Origin: Telluribacter roseus
GTDB lineage: Bacteria; Bacteroidota; Bacteroidia; Cytophagales; Spirosomataceae
NCBI RefSeq assembly: GCF_017355915.2
Contig: NZ_JAFEUV020000003.1
Location: forward strand, 628,858-692,857
Length of the DNA: 64,000 nt
Direction of reading: 5' to 3'
Part shown: one piece after another, positions 1-8,805 of the stretch
Layout: every line of letters begins with the position of its first letter
How positions within the stretch are numbered: the stretch's first letter is position 1
Translations under genes and position numbers: made by a program
Notes under the pieces: model-generated
Databases searched by the model: none
Seen by the model: the letters and a program-made list of their open reading frames with translations, nothing else
Told to the model about the DNA's origin: nothing

Positions 1-43
1 TGTGGTAAAAGTTGGTCAATTGAAGTTCACCTCCTAACTTGGT

Positions 44-1300
44 ATGTTAGATCTATATATTAAACATACAGAAGCAATGAAGCGGCATATTGAAATGCTG
101 GATGCACTTTTCAAGCATGCTACCGAAGGAATCGTAGTGGTTGACGGCGATGGGAGTATCTTTATGGTCAATCCCAAGGCCCGCGAGATGTTTGGATATG
201 ATGAAGGTGAACTGGTTGGAGAAAAAATAGAAGTACTGGTTCCACGGCGCCACGCCAAAGCCCACGTGCAGAACCGGGTAGGCTACTCGCTGGGGCCCCA
301 CGCCCGGGGTATGGGTAGTTCACTGGACTTGTTTGCGCGCCGTCACGATGGCAGCGAGTTTCCGGTGGAGGTGAGTCTGAGCCCTTTTTCGACCAGTGAG
401 GGCGACTTTGTGGTAAGCTTTATCATAGATATTACCGAACGGAAAAAGCAGGAAGATACCATCCGGATTGCCAATCAGGAAATACAGAAGCTAAACGCCG
501 AGCTGGAAGAGCGGGTGGAACTGCGAACGCGTGAGCTGGGCGAAGCCCTTAGCAAACTGGAAGAATCGCAGCACGAAGTGATGCGGGCGCTGGAGAAGGA
601 GCGTGAGCTCAACGATATGAAGAGCAAGTTTGTCACTATAGCCTCGCATGAGTTTCGTACACCGCTGGCTACCATTCTGTCGTCGGCTTCGCTGATTGGC
701 CGGTATTCGCGTACAGAAGACGAAGAGAAGCGCCAGAAGCACGTGCAGCGTATAAAATCAGCCGTTACAAATCTGACCGAGATACTGAACGACTTCCTTT
801 CTATCGGCAAGCTGGAAGAGGGTAAAGTACATACAGTACCGGTAGAGGTCAAACTGCCGGACTTCTGTAATGATCTGATTGAGGAAATCAGAGGTGTATG
901 TAAGGAAAAGCAGAAGATCTACTTTGAGCACGAGGGGGCGGAAGAGGTATGGCTGGATAAGCAGCTGCTCAAGAACGTGATCATCAACCTGCTTTCTAAT
1001 GCCATTAAGTACTCCGAGGCGTGTACGGACATATACCTGCGTACCCGGGGTGAAGAAGATACCGTTTATTTTGAGATAGAAGATCAGGGCATAGGTATTC
1101 CCGAAAAAGATCAGCCCTACGTATTTGACCGGTTCTTCCGGGCGCAAAATGCCGGCAATGCCCAGGGAACAGGCCTGGGGCTGAATATTGTGAAAAAGTA
1201 CATCGATCTGCTCAATGGTGAGATTACGTTTAAGAGTGAGTTCGGCAAGGGGACTACCTTCTACGTGAAGCTGCCTAACCACAAGCAGGTTTTAGTTTAG
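44..1300 (+). CDS. PAS-domain sensor histidine kinase
   Basis: Soluble two-component sensor kinase of 418 residues with no membrane segment. A PAS domain lies at about 15-130 (DGSIFMVNPKA, then RRHDGSEFPVEVSLSPF), a coiled coil at about 130-190, the dimerisation/phosphoacceptor domain has H202 in SHEFRTPL, and the ATPase domain shows the N box (NLLSNAIKYS), DQGIGIP and GTGLGLNIV. It lies 22 bases upstream of a receiver-Crp fusion regulator on the same strand, so it very likely phosphorylates that protein. His74 of the PAS domain sits where FixL has its haem ligand, but the same H-N6-Y pattern occurs in non-haem PAS domains, so the signal is unknown. The start is uncertain: ATG 44 gives a natural N-terminus, ATG 77 is also possible, and little upstream sequence is visible. 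Confidence 0.9.
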   Translation: MLDLYIKHTEAMKRHIEMLDALFKHATEGIVVVDGDGSIFMVNPKAREMFGYDEGELVGEKIEVLVPRRHAKAHVQNRVGYSLGPHARGMGSSLDLFARRHDGSEFPVEVSLSPFSTSEGDFVVSFIIDITERKKQEDTIRIANQEIQKLNAELEERVELRTRELGEALSKLEESQHEVMRALEKERELNDMKSKFVTIASHEFRTPLATILSSASLIGRYSRTEDEEKRQKHVQRIKSAVTNLTEILNDFLSIGKLEEGKVHTVPVEVKLPDFCNDLIEEIRGVCKEKQKIYFEHEGAEEVWLDKQLLKNVIINLLSNAIKYSEACTDIYLRTRGEEDTVYFEIEDQGIGIPEKDQPYVFDRFFRAQNAGNAQGTGLGLNIVKKYIDLLNGEITFKSEFGKGTTFYVKLPNHKQVLV

Positions 1301-1322
1301 TTTCCGAAACGGAATTTCTGAG

Positions 1323-2387
1323 ATGAGTACCAAAAAGATATTACTTATAGAAGATAATCCCGAGATGCGGGACAACACGGCCGAGATTCTCGAGCTGGCT
1401 AATTTTGATGTAACGACAGCCGTCAACGGGAAAGAAGGCGTAAAGCTGGCGCACCAGCTACAGCCCGACCTGATCATCTGTGACATCATGATGCCCGAGC
1501 TGGACGGATACGGCGTGCTGCACATGCTGAGCAAAGACGACCGTACGGCCGGTATTCCATTTATCTTCCTGACGGCCAAGGCTGAGAAGAACGACTACCG
1601 CAAGGGCATGACCATGGGCGCCGACGACTACCTCACTAAGCCCTACGATGATATAGAGCTGCTGAGCGCAGTAGAAATGCGTATCAAGAAGAGTGAGCGC
1701 ATCAAGGCCGAATTTAGCCGTACGGCCGAAGGGCTGGACAAGTTCATCCAGGAGGCCCGCTCGTTTGACTCGCTCAGCAAGCTGGCCGAGGATAAAAAGA
1801 TCAAGTACATCCGCAAGAAGGAAACGATCTATACCGAAGGGAGCTACCCAACCGGTATTTTTTTCCTACAGAAGGGCAAAGTAAAGGCCTATAAAGCCAA
1901 CGAGTTTGGCAAGGAGTACATTACCGACCTGTACAAGGAGGGCGACTTCTTCGGCTACGTGGACCTGCTGCAGGGAGTACCCTACCAGGATAGCGTAGTA
2001 GCCCTGGAAGATGCCGAGATTGCCATTATCCCCAAAGACGATTTCTTTAACCTGCTGCAGGGAAGCCGCGACGTCTCTTCCAAGTTCATCAGGATGCTCT
2101 CCAACGAGATCAAGGAACGGGAAGATCGTCTGCTGCAACTAGCCTATAACTCCGTCCGGAAGCGGGTAGCGGAGGCCCTGGTGATGCTGGTCAACCGCTA
2201 CCAGGACGACCACTCCAAGCCCTTCTCCATGGCTATTACCCGCGAAGACATCGCGTCTATAGTAGGTACCGCTACCGAAACGGTCATCCGTACGCTCTCT
2301 GACTTCAAGGAGGAGCAACTGGTAGACATGAAGGGTAGCCTCATCACGGTACTTAACTACGACAGGCTGGCTAAGATGCGGAACTGA
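1323..2387 (+). CDS. Response regulator with Crp/Fnr-type output (REC-cNMP-HTH fusion)
   Basis: Transcription factor of 354 residues joining a receiver domain to a Crp-family effector. The receiver (1-120) has the acidic pair E10/D11, phospho-acceptor D54 (ICDIMMPELDG), T84 and K106. The cyclic-nucleotide fold (about 155-275) has GDFFGYVDLLQGVPYQDSVV where Crp has its cAMP-binding Arg-Ser, so cAMP binding is unlikely. The C-terminal helix-turn-helix (EDIASIVGTATETVIRTL) keeps the Glu and Arg that read TGA half-sites in Crp/Fnr. Phosphorylation by the kinase just upstream probably replaces ligand control. The last 17 bases overlap the end of the convergent dehydrogenase gene. Confidence 0.9.
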   Translation: MSTKKILLIEDNPEMRDNTAEILELANFDVTTAVNGKEGVKLAHQLQPDLIICDIMMPELDGYGVLHMLSKDDRTAGIPFIFLTAKAEKNDYRKGMTMGADDYLTKPYDDIELLSAVEMRIKKSERIKAEFSRTAEGLDKFIQEARSFDSLSKLAEDKKIKYIRKKETIYTEGSYPTGIFFLQKGKVKAYKANEFGKEYITDLYKEGDFFGYVDLLQGVPYQDSVVALEDAEIAIIPKDDFFNLLQGSRDVSSKFIRMLSNEIKEREDRLLQLAYNSVRKRVAEALVMLVNRYQDDHSKPFSMAITREDIASIVGTATETVIRTLSDFKEEQLVDMKGSLITVLNYDRLAKMRN

Positions 2388-3309
2388 CCCACTCCCGGAT
2401 CTGCCGTACCAGTACTTCGTTGATCCGCACGTAGCTCTCGTGTGACCACCCGGCTATGTGCGGGGTCAGTACCACGCGGTCGGAGGTACGGAGGTAGTCA
2501 AATGCAGCCTGCTGAACGGGACTCAATTTATCCAGCTTTTCATTTTCCAGTACATCCAGGCAGGCTCCCCGTAGTTTGCCGCTTTCCAGCCCGCGTACTA
2601 CCGCCTCCAGGCTTACGACTTCGCCCCGGGATACATTCATCAGGAAAAAGGGCTTTGCCATATTGTCAATAAACGCATCATTTACCCACTGACGGGTTTC
2701 GGAGGTGAGGGGTACATGCAAACTCAGTACATCCGCCTCCGAGCAGATCTGCTCCAGCGTAGCTTCCTGAGCGTAGGCATCACCGTACTGGTCGCGATAC
2801 TTATCATAGGCAAGTACTTTACAGCCGAAGCCACTCAGGCGGCGGGCGGTGGCACTTCCGTTGTTGCCATAGCCTATTATTCCCACCGTCTTTCCCATTA
2901 CTTCAATACCCCGGTTGCCTTCGCGGTCCCAGACTCCCTGTCGTACCTCGCGGTCGGCCCGCAGGATATTGTTGAAGAGGCAAAGCAACATACCCAGCGC
3001 GTGCTCGGCTACGGCGTCGCGATTGCCCTCGCCCGCGTGGAACAGCCGGATGTTCTTCCCCTGCACCGCTTCCAGATCAATCAGGTCCAGGCCGGCACCG
3101 GCGCGGGCAATAAAGCGCAGATTTTGGGCCTGTGCCAACAGTTCCTCGTCAACTCTTGTTTTACTTCGTATAAAAAGTCCGTCGTAGGACGAAATATGGC
3201 TGAGAATAGCGTCGCGGCGAAACTGAGGCTGGTAGTCGTAGCTCCAGCCTTGCTCGTCAAGCATCCCCAAAAGGGAGGGATGCATTTCATCAGCAATCAG
3301 GATTTTCAT
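2371..3309 (-). CDS. D-2-hydroxyacid dehydrogenase (phosphoglycerate dehydrogenase-like)
   Basis: NAD-dependent D-2-hydroxyacid dehydrogenase of 312 residues, as in the short SerA/GyaR group without an ACT domain. The nucleotide motif is GIIGYGNNG (G146, G148, G151). The catalytic triad is R228 (NVSRGE), E255 (DVLENE) and H284 (LTPHIAGW). It may supply 3-phosphohydroxypyruvate for serine synthesis, or act on glyoxylate or hydroxypyruvate; no serC or serB is near. I chose the ATG at 3309 because the protein then begins MKILIADEMH and because an exact -7 box (3352-3359, minus strand) would overlap a longer start at 3354. The 3' end overlaps the convergent regulator gene. Confidence 0.85.
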   Translation of the reverse strand: MKILIADEMHPSLLGMLDEQGWSYDYQPQFRRDAILSHISSYDGLFIRSKTRVDEELLAQAQNLRFIARAGAGLDLIDLEAVQGKNIRLFHAGEGNRDAVAEHALGMLLCLFNNILRADREVRQGVWDREGNRGIEVMGKTVGIIGYGNNGSATARRLSGFGCKVLAYDKYRDQYGDAYAQEATLEQICSEADVLSLHVPLTSETRQWVNDAFIDNMAKPFFLMNVSRGEVVSLEAVVRGLESGKLRGACLDVLENEKLDKLSPVQQAAFDYLRTSDRVVLTPHIAGWSHESYVRINEVLVRQIREWVSSAS

Positions 3310-3351
3310 GCGGGAGGTGGAATTTTCGTAACTTGCCGTTAAATTATGATG

Positions 3352-3359
3352 CAAAAGTA
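3352..3359 (-). promoter_or_regulatory. Promoter -7 box for the hydroxyacid dehydrogenase
   Basis: On the minus strand the sequence is TACTTTTG, an exact match to the Bacteroidota -7 consensus TAnnTTTG, about 43 bases upstream of the ATG at 3309. No clear TTG -33 box is visible. The intergenic space also holds two direct copies of TCTGTAAAC (3371-3379 and 3389-3397) that could serve a regulator. Confidence 0.5.
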
Positions 3360-3416
3360 AAAGGAAGAAATCTGTAAACCCGCATATATCTGTAAACTGC
3401 GTTTTAAGACTATCCT

Positions 3417-4523
3417 ATGAGTGAACAATATAACGATAAGCCCCTGATCGGGATAAGCCTGGGCGATTACAACGGAATAGGACCGGAGGTAATACTCAAA
3501 GCGTTGGAAAGCAACCAGTTGTCGAGTATGTGTACGCCGGTCATCTATGGCTCGCTACGCGTACTGAACCGGTACCGCCACCTGCTGAACATGAAAGACT
3601 GGAACCTGCACGGCATACAGCGCCCCGATCAGGCCAACCCAAAGCATACCAATGTCATTACCTGCTGGAACGATCAGCAGACGGAGGTAGAGCCGGGCAA
3701 AGTAACTCCCGAGGCCGGTCAGGCAGCTTTTGCTTCGCTCAAGCGGGCTGTGGAGGATCTGAAAGCTGGAAAGATACAGGCTCTCGTGACCGCTCCGATT
3801 AATAAGGACAACATCCAGAGCGAAGAGTTTAAGTTTCCGGGCCATACAGAGTACCTGGCCAGCTCATTCGGAGCCCGGGAAGCCCTGATGTTTATGGTGG
3901 CCGGTGACCTGCGGATAGGGGTACTGACGGGGCACATTCCGTTGGGAGACGTCCGGCACCAGGTAACGCGGAACAAACTAGCCGCCAAGATCAAGCAGAT
4001 GCTTACTTCGCTCAGAGAAGACTTTGGAGCCGGAAAACCAAGAATAGCGGTACTGGGCCTTAATCCGCACGCGGGTGAAAATGGTCTTCTGGGCAAGGAG
4101 GAGCAGGAGGTTATCATACCGCTGCTCAATGAGTTTCGTGAGAAGGGTGACCTGGTATTTGGTCCTTTTCCAGCCGACGGCTTTTTTGCCGCCAAGACCT
4201 ACCGCAACTACGATGCCGTACTGGCTATGTACCATGATCAGGGGCTGATTCCGTTCAAGACGCTGGCCTTCAACGAGGGAGTTAACTTCACAGCGGGCCT
4301 CCCGGCAGTACGCACCTCACCCGACCACGGTACTGCCTACGACATTGCCGGTAAGAATCAGGCCGAGCCAGGCTCGATGCTGCAGGCCATCTACCTGGCG
4401 TGTGATGTATCGCGCTACCGAAGTGAGCTGAAAGAGCTCCAGAAAAATGCGCTACAGGAAAAGCCGCAGCCATCCGAAAGCCAGCACCCATCCAATAAGC
4501 AATACCAACGCAATAAATTCTAA
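3417..4523 (+). CDS. pdxA: 4-hydroxythreonine-4-phosphate dehydrogenase
   Basis: PdxA oxidises 4-phosphohydroxy-L-threonine in DXP-dependent vitamin B6 synthesis. The 368-residue protein opens with IGISLGDYNGIGPEV. Its metal-binding histidines lie in FPGHTEYLA, NPHAGENG and YHDQGLIPFK, and the end of the domain has TSPDHGTAYDIAG, all hallmarks of the family. The last 15-20 residues form a polar Gln/Ser/Pro-rich tail outside the fold. The gene is followed after 9 bases by yicC, so the two are probably co-transcribed. No other pdx gene is in the window. Confidence 0.95.
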   Translation: MSEQYNDKPLIGISLGDYNGIGPEVILKALESNQLSSMCTPVIYGSLRVLNRYRHLLNMKDWNLHGIQRPDQANPKHTNVITCWNDQQTEVEPGKVTPEAGQAAFASLKRAVEDLKAGKIQALVTAPINKDNIQSEEFKFPGHTEYLASSFGAREALMFMVAGDLRIGVLTGHIPLGDVRHQVTRNKLAAKIKQMLTSLREDFGAGKPRIAVLGLNPHAGENGLLGKEEQEVIIPLLNEFREKGDLVFGPFPADGFFAAKTYRNYDAVLAMYHDQGLIPFKTLAFNEGVNFTAGLPAVRTSPDHGTAYDIAGKNQAEPGSMLQAIYLACDVSRYRSELKELQKNALQEKPQPSESQHPSNKQYQRNKF

Positions 4524-4532
4524 AGAATACAC

Positions 4533-5420
4533 ATGCTAAAATCCATGACCGGCTACGGAGTAGCCACCGTAGAATCGGATACGCTTACTATCACAGTAGA
4601 AATAAAAACCCTGAACTCGAAGTTTCTGGATATTTACTGCCGGATTCCCAAGAACTACTCAGAGCGGGAGATCGAAATCCGCAATATGCTTACGCAGGCC
4701 CTGGAGCGTGGTAAGGTTGAATGTACCCTTACGTTTCAGCAAACAGGAGAGGCGGCAGGTACTTCGGTAGTGAATCGTCCTCTCGTTAAGGCGTACTTCA
4801 ACGATCTGAAGCAAACGGCCAGCGAGCTGGCTTTCGAACCCGACCCAACCGAGCTGCTACGCATAGCTCTGCAGCTGCCCAATGTATATAACTCAGATGT
4901 GGCCAACGAAGAGCGTCGCGAGCAGGAGTGGGGGATTATCAGGCAGGCCGTAACCGAAGCCCTGCAGAAGTGTAACAACTTCCGCCAGCAGGAAGGAGAG
5001 CTGACCGCTAATAAGTTCAAAGAGTATATAGAAACGATACGTACGCTGCTGGATCAGGTGCAGGAGCAGGATGTACTGCGTATACCGGCTGTCCGCGAGC
5101 GCCTGGAGAAGAATGTGCGGGACCTGCTGTCAGACGAGAATTTCGACCCCAATCGCTTTGAGCAGGAACTGATCTACTACATCGAGAAGTACGATATATC
5201 GGAGGAAAAGATGCGGTTGAGCAACCACCTGAGCTACTTCATCGAAACGCTCAACGCCTCAGACAGTAATGGTAAAAAGCTCAACTTCATAGCGCAGGAG
5301 ATAGGCCGTGAGATCAATACCATCGGCTCCAAAGCCAACGATGCCGGCATCCAGCGTCTGGTGGTACAGATGAAAGATGAGCTGGAGAAGATCAAGGAGC
5401 AGACCCTGAATGTAATCTAA
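4533..5420 (+). CDS. yicC: YicC family endoribonuclease
   Basis: YicC-family protein of 295 residues, the usual length. It begins with the signature MLKSMTGYG and contains EIKTLNSKFLD, and ends with the conserved C-terminal domain (ISEEKMRLSNHLSYF, GKKLNFIAQEIGREINTIGSKAND). Family members are manganese-dependent endoribonucleases that act on small RNAs. It is the second gene of the pdxA-yicC pair. The reading frame ends just before a strong hairpin terminator. Confidence 0.93.
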   Translation: MLKSMTGYGVATVESDTLTITVEIKTLNSKFLDIYCRIPKNYSEREIEIRNMLTQALERGKVECTLTFQQTGEAAGTSVVNRPLVKAYFNDLKQTASELAFEPDPTELLRIALQLPNVYNSDVANEERREQEWGIIRQAVTEALQKCNNFRQQEGELTANKFKEYIETIRTLLDQVQEQDVLRIPAVRERLEKNVRDLLSDENFDPNRFEQELIYYIEKYDISEEKMRLSNHLSYFIETLNASDSNGKKLNFIAQEIGREINTIGSKANDAGIQRLVVQMKDELEKIKEQTLNVI

Positions 5421-5426
5421 TAAAAA

Positions 5427-5466
5427 AAGCCCGCTCTTCTGACTTTGCAGAGGAGCGGGCTTTTCC
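5427..5466. terminator. Bidirectional terminator between yicC and the hibernation factor gene
   Basis: The inverted repeat AAGCCCGCTC ... GAGCGGGCTT has an A tract before it and a T tract after it, so it can stop transcripts from both convergent genes. Confidence 0.9.
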
Positions 5467-5485
5467 TGTATTCCTATACCAGGTA

Positions 5486-5806
5486 CTAGTCCTTCTTGTA
5501 CTGCTTCTGGATCTGCTTAATAACCTGCTCAGTGGCATTCTTAAGAAGTTGTAACCAGTCGCTTCCCTTTTCTGCCGCAAACGGATCCCGTCCGGGAATT
5601 CCTACCTTAATATGTACAGACTTATCGTTGGTAGACTGATTAGGCTCCCTTCTCAGAAAGAAAGTGGCATAAATAACATCTACGCTCGAAAACCGACGAA
5701 TGCGCGCAACGGCCGCTTCAATTCGATTCAGAAAGCTTTCATCCAGTTCAAAGTCAATGGCATGTATCTCTAACTGAACGCCATCTATATTTGTGTTGTA
5801 GTGCAT
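5486..5806 (-). CDS. hpf: Ribosome hibernation promoting factor, short form
   Basis: Protein of 106 residues with the HPF/RaiA beta-alpha-beta fold pattern: an N-terminal strand-helix (QLEIHAIDFELDESFLNRIE), central strands (VIYATFFLRRE and VHIKVGIPG), then AAEKGSDWLQLLKNATEQVIKQI and a basic tail. Short HPF binds the 30S decoding region and promotes 100S dimers in stationary phase. It has no C-terminal dimerisation domain like that of long HPF. It converges on yicC across a shared terminator. Divergence from the best-known members makes the subfamily less certain than the family. Confidence 0.8.
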   Translation of the reverse strand: MHYNTNIDGVQLEIHAIDFELDESFLNRIEAAVARIRRFSSVDVIYATFFLRREPNQSTNDKSVHIKVGIPGRDPFAAEKGSDWLQLLKNATEQVIKQIQKQYKKD

Positions 5807-6098
5807 AGTAGTAGTAGTTTAAGTAATCCATAAAGGGGTTATGTTATTCACCCGTACTCTTTGCTTAGGTAAACAAAAGAAACATACCTCCATTTATTAA
5901 AAGGGATAAGTTGTAACCGTTTTTCGTCGTTACCACTGGATTATTATACGTTTACCTATTTAATGCACTGAAATATAGCATTTTGTGTAGGATTGAGAAG
6001 GGCAAAGCTGATCTGGAATATCATAAGCTACTGCATTAAATTTAGATTGAATAGGGAAGATTCACCCCAAAATTGAAACTACTGTCTACGTGTTACCC
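5807..6098. other. AT-rich divergent intergenic region
   Basis: About 290 bases between the divergent hpf and glycosylase genes. It must hold both promoters, but I find no exact TAnnTTTG box in a good position on either strand and no open reading frame with family signature. A GTA triplet run lies next to the hpf start. Confidence 0.4.
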
Positions 6099-6719
6099 AT
6101 GAAGGAGAAATTATCCGCCGATTTTTACCAAAGCCACGATACCCTGACGCTCTCCCGTAAGCTGCTTGGCTGCGAGTTGGTGCACGATAGTCCGGATGGT
6201 CGTACGGCGGGCATTATCGTGGAAACCGAAGCGTACCTGTGGGGGGATCCGGCCTGCCATGCCTATCGCCGCAAAACCGCCCGAAACGCCGCGATGTTCG
6301 GTACGGCCGGAACACTGTATGTGTACCTGATCTATGGGATGTACTACTGCGCCAACATAGTCAGTGGCGAAGAAGGGGTAGGAGAGGCCGTACTGATCCG
6401 GGCACTTCAGCCTACTGAGGGGGTAGAACTGATGCAGTGGAGGCGCCAACTGCACCCCAAGACACAACTCCCCCAGAACAGAAGTAAAGTTCTACTGGAA
6501 AAAGACTTGTGTAGTGGACCCGGAAAGTTGGTACAAGCCATGGGCATTAGCCTGAGGGAGCACAACGAGACTTCGCTTATTACTGGTCCTGTTTATGTAA
6601 CCGCACCAGTTGTAACTGATTTTGATGTATTCACTACTACCCGCATCGGCATTACGCAGGGAGCGGAGCTTCCGTATCGGTTTTATATAAAAAACAGCAG
6701 TTACGTGAGTAGAAAGTAA
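6099..6719 (+). CDS. 3-methyladenine DNA glycosylase (AAG/MPG type)
   Basis: Base-excision repair enzyme of 206 residues in the AAG/MPG fold. Diagnostic stretches are IIVETEAYLWGDPACHAYR with the catalytic Glu, RNAAMFGTAGTLYVYLIYGM, and EAVLIRALQPTEG. It removes 3-methyladenine, 7-methylguanine and hypoxanthine from DNA. I chose ATG 6099 rather than an in-frame GTG three codons upstream. The gene stands alone, with 292 bases of AT-rich DNA upstream in which I see no clear promoter box. Confidence 0.92.
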   Translation: MKEKLSADFYQSHDTLTLSRKLLGCELVHDSPDGRTAGIIVETEAYLWGDPACHAYRRKTARNAAMFGTAGTLYVYLIYGMYYCANIVSGEEGVGEAVLIRALQPTEGVELMQWRRQLHPKTQLPQNRSKVLLEKDLCSGPGKLVQAMGISLREHNETSLITGPVYVTAPVVTDFDVFTTTRIGITQGAELPYRFYIKNSSYVSRK

Positions 6720-6960
6720 CAGGCGGTTGCTTTTTATTTCTGTCAAAAGTACACTTATATATTTTCTATCTTCCGCTATATCAGTAGTGTAGGTAGATTT
6801 AGGGCTTATTAAAGTATAAAATTGCTAAGTGAGGATACAGTGGGGAGTTTAGCTTTTTTATATTTATAATCAATAGATGTCTATTGTAGCTAATTTGTGG
6901 GTGGTGTACCTACCCTGCCTCAAGAAAAATATGTATCTTTCGAGCGTATAGTTTATTCGA

Positions 6961-8757
6961 ATGAGAATATTTTTAACGTTTTTTTTCTGCTTTTTTCTTG
7001 CTGGTATAGTTACAAGCTATGCTACCAGCAGAGAGGATTCTAGTCAGTTGTTCAAGCGTATTCAGCTCCTGGAACGCAAGTCCCCTTCTTTTCGATACGA
7101 TACGGCACTGGTACATGCCTACGTAGATGCAGCCTTTTTCTACCTGCACAGAGATAGTCACCTGGTTGAGAAGTATGCTCAGAAGGCGTTGCATCTATCT
7201 CAGGAGCAAAGATGGGATAAGGGAAAGGTAATGGCGTATAACGCTTTGGGGTATTCCTATTTCTACAACGGAGATTTTGATGTACTGATGGAGCTGGCAA
7301 CAGAAAGCTTTCTGCTTTCTGAAAAGCTGGAGTTACCGCTTTATAACGCCCATGCTGCCCGCTTCATTGCCGATAGTTACTCTGAATACAGTCGCTGGGA
7401 CTCCGCCGGCGTCTACTATAACCAGGCTATTGAGATCTACAAAGCTGCCGGTGCGGATAGTCTGATGGCTTCGGCCTACGAGAACCTGGCTAACCTGTAC
7501 CGCGAACGTAACGAATATTCGCAGGCACTCTACTACTATCGCCATTCGTACAAGCTGTTTGACAAGATAGGTTCGGAATGGGGTAAAGCCAATGTCCTGC
7601 AGAGCGAAGGCTTTATGCTGGTCAAGAAGCAGAAGTACCCGGAGGCATTGAATACATTTAATAACGCCCTGGCTATATTCCGTCGGTTAGGTAACCGCTT
7701 TGGGATCATGAATGCACTCAATGATATAGCCAATGCGTACTTTTATCTGCAGCAGTACGATAAGGCCATACAGGCGGCACAGGAAGCCTTATACCACGCC
7801 GAGCAGTACCACTCCACTCAACAGAGCAACTGGGCCCTGGCTTCCATGTACAGAGCATACAAAGCCAAGGGCGATCTGGCCTCGGCCCTGAGTGCGTCGG
7901 AAAAGATTAACCACACCAAACGGAAGATACGCGAAGAGAGTGTTGAGCGTAAGTCTACTATGCATCAGCTCCTGTTTGACAATCACCAGAAGGATGTAGA
8001 GATTCAGAAAGCCATCATCGAACAGCAGGAGGTTACGCAGAAGTTTCTGATCGGTTTTTCGATACTTATCCTGCTGGTTGTGGGGTTGCTGTGGTATAAC
8101 AACATCAAGCTTCGGGAAAAGAATGCGGAGATCCGGGAGGCGCTGGTAAAAGGGCAGACCCTGGAACGCAAGCGGGTAGCAGCCGAACTTCATGACAACC
8201 TCGGATCCACGATATCCTCCATCACCTGGTTTCTTCACGGTCTGGACAAGAAAACACTATCTGAGGATGAGCAGCAGATCTATGAGCGCGTAAAAGAAAT
8301 GATGAGCAACGCCTACGATGAGGTACGTAGCCTGTCGCATAACCTGTTGCCTAAGGAATTGGAAAAAGATGGCCTGAGGATGGCCTTGGAAAAGCTGAAA
8401 CAGAAGCTTAACGCCAACGGTAGGATCAGCTTTACGCTGGAAGTGGATGGCTTTCAGGGGAGACTGGACCGGCGAACTGAGTTTGAGCTGTACAGCATGG
8501 TACTTGAGTTGGCCAACAACATCATCAAACATTCGGATGCTACACAGGCTATTATCTCGCTGCATAACAGCGAAGAGCAGATAGCGCTTTGTGTGGAGGA
8601 TAATGGCAAAGGAATGGATTCTGTCGGCTCCGAAGGGGCAGGGCTGAGTAACGTGCGGAGCCGGGTAGATAGCCTGCGCGGAAAGATAAGAATAGTCGGG
8701 AAAGATGTACGGGGTACTCGTGTACAGGTGCAGATTCCTAAGAAAATAACTGCCTAG
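6961..8757 (+). CDS. TPR-repeat sensor histidine kinase (NarX/DegS-like, HisKA_3)
   Basis: Protein of 598 residues. Residues 1-21 are a signal peptide or anchor, about 50-310 hold repeated tetratricopeptide helices (ALGYSYFYNGDF, AYENLANLYRERNEYSQALYYYR, ALNDIANAYFYLQQYDKAI), 361-380 are one membrane span, and 381-400 a coil. The HisKA_3 phosphoacceptor is H411 in ERKRVAAELHDNLGS, followed by an ATPase domain (VEDNGKGMD, GAGLSNVRSRV). The TPR part is predicted to be periplasmic, so it may sense a protein or envelope signal. Such kinases partner NarL/LuxR-type regulators; none lies beside it. A near-match -7 box, TATCTTTC, is at 6934-6941. Confidence 0.9.
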   Translation: MRIFLTFFFCFFLAGIVTSYATSREDSSQLFKRIQLLERKSPSFRYDTALVHAYVDAAFFYLHRDSHLVEKYAQKALHLSQEQRWDKGKVMAYNALGYSYFYNGDFDVLMELATESFLLSEKLELPLYNAHAARFIADSYSEYSRWDSAGVYYNQAIEIYKAAGADSLMASAYENLANLYRERNEYSQALYYYRHSYKLFDKIGSEWGKANVLQSEGFMLVKKQKYPEALNTFNNALAIFRRLGNRFGIMNALNDIANAYFYLQQYDKAIQAAQEALYHAEQYHSTQQSNWALASMYRAYKAKGDLASALSASEKINHTKRKIREESVERKSTMHQLLFDNHQKDVEIQKAIIEQQEVTQKFLIGFSILILLVVGLLWYNNIKLREKNAEIREALVKGQTLERKRVAAELHDNLGSTISSITWFLHGLDKKTLSEDEQQIYERVKEMMSNAYDEVRSLSHNLLPKELEKDGLRMALEKLKQKLNANGRISFTLEVDGFQGRLDRRTEFELYSMVLELANNIIKHSDATQAIISLHNSEEQIALCVEDNGKGMDSVGSEGAGLSNVRSRVDSLRGKIRIVGKDVRGTRVQVQIPKKITA

Positions 8758-8783
8758 GCTGGCGGACCAGTCCAGGCAGTTAT
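8746..8783. terminator. Hairpin overlapping the stop codon of the TPR kinase gene
   Basis: The inverted repeat ATAACTGCCT (8746-8755) and AGGCAGTTAT (8774-8783) spans the stop codon and lies between two convergent genes. There is only a short T/A tract, so it is weaker than the other terminators here. Confidence 0.55.
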
Positions 8784-8805
8784 ATAGATAGGTCGGGTAG
8801 TACTA

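Noticed and set aside
2442-3342. Long plus-strand open frames opposite the hydroxyacid dehydrogenase gene
   Set aside because: They are antisense to a gene with all catalytic motifs and show no family signature of their own.
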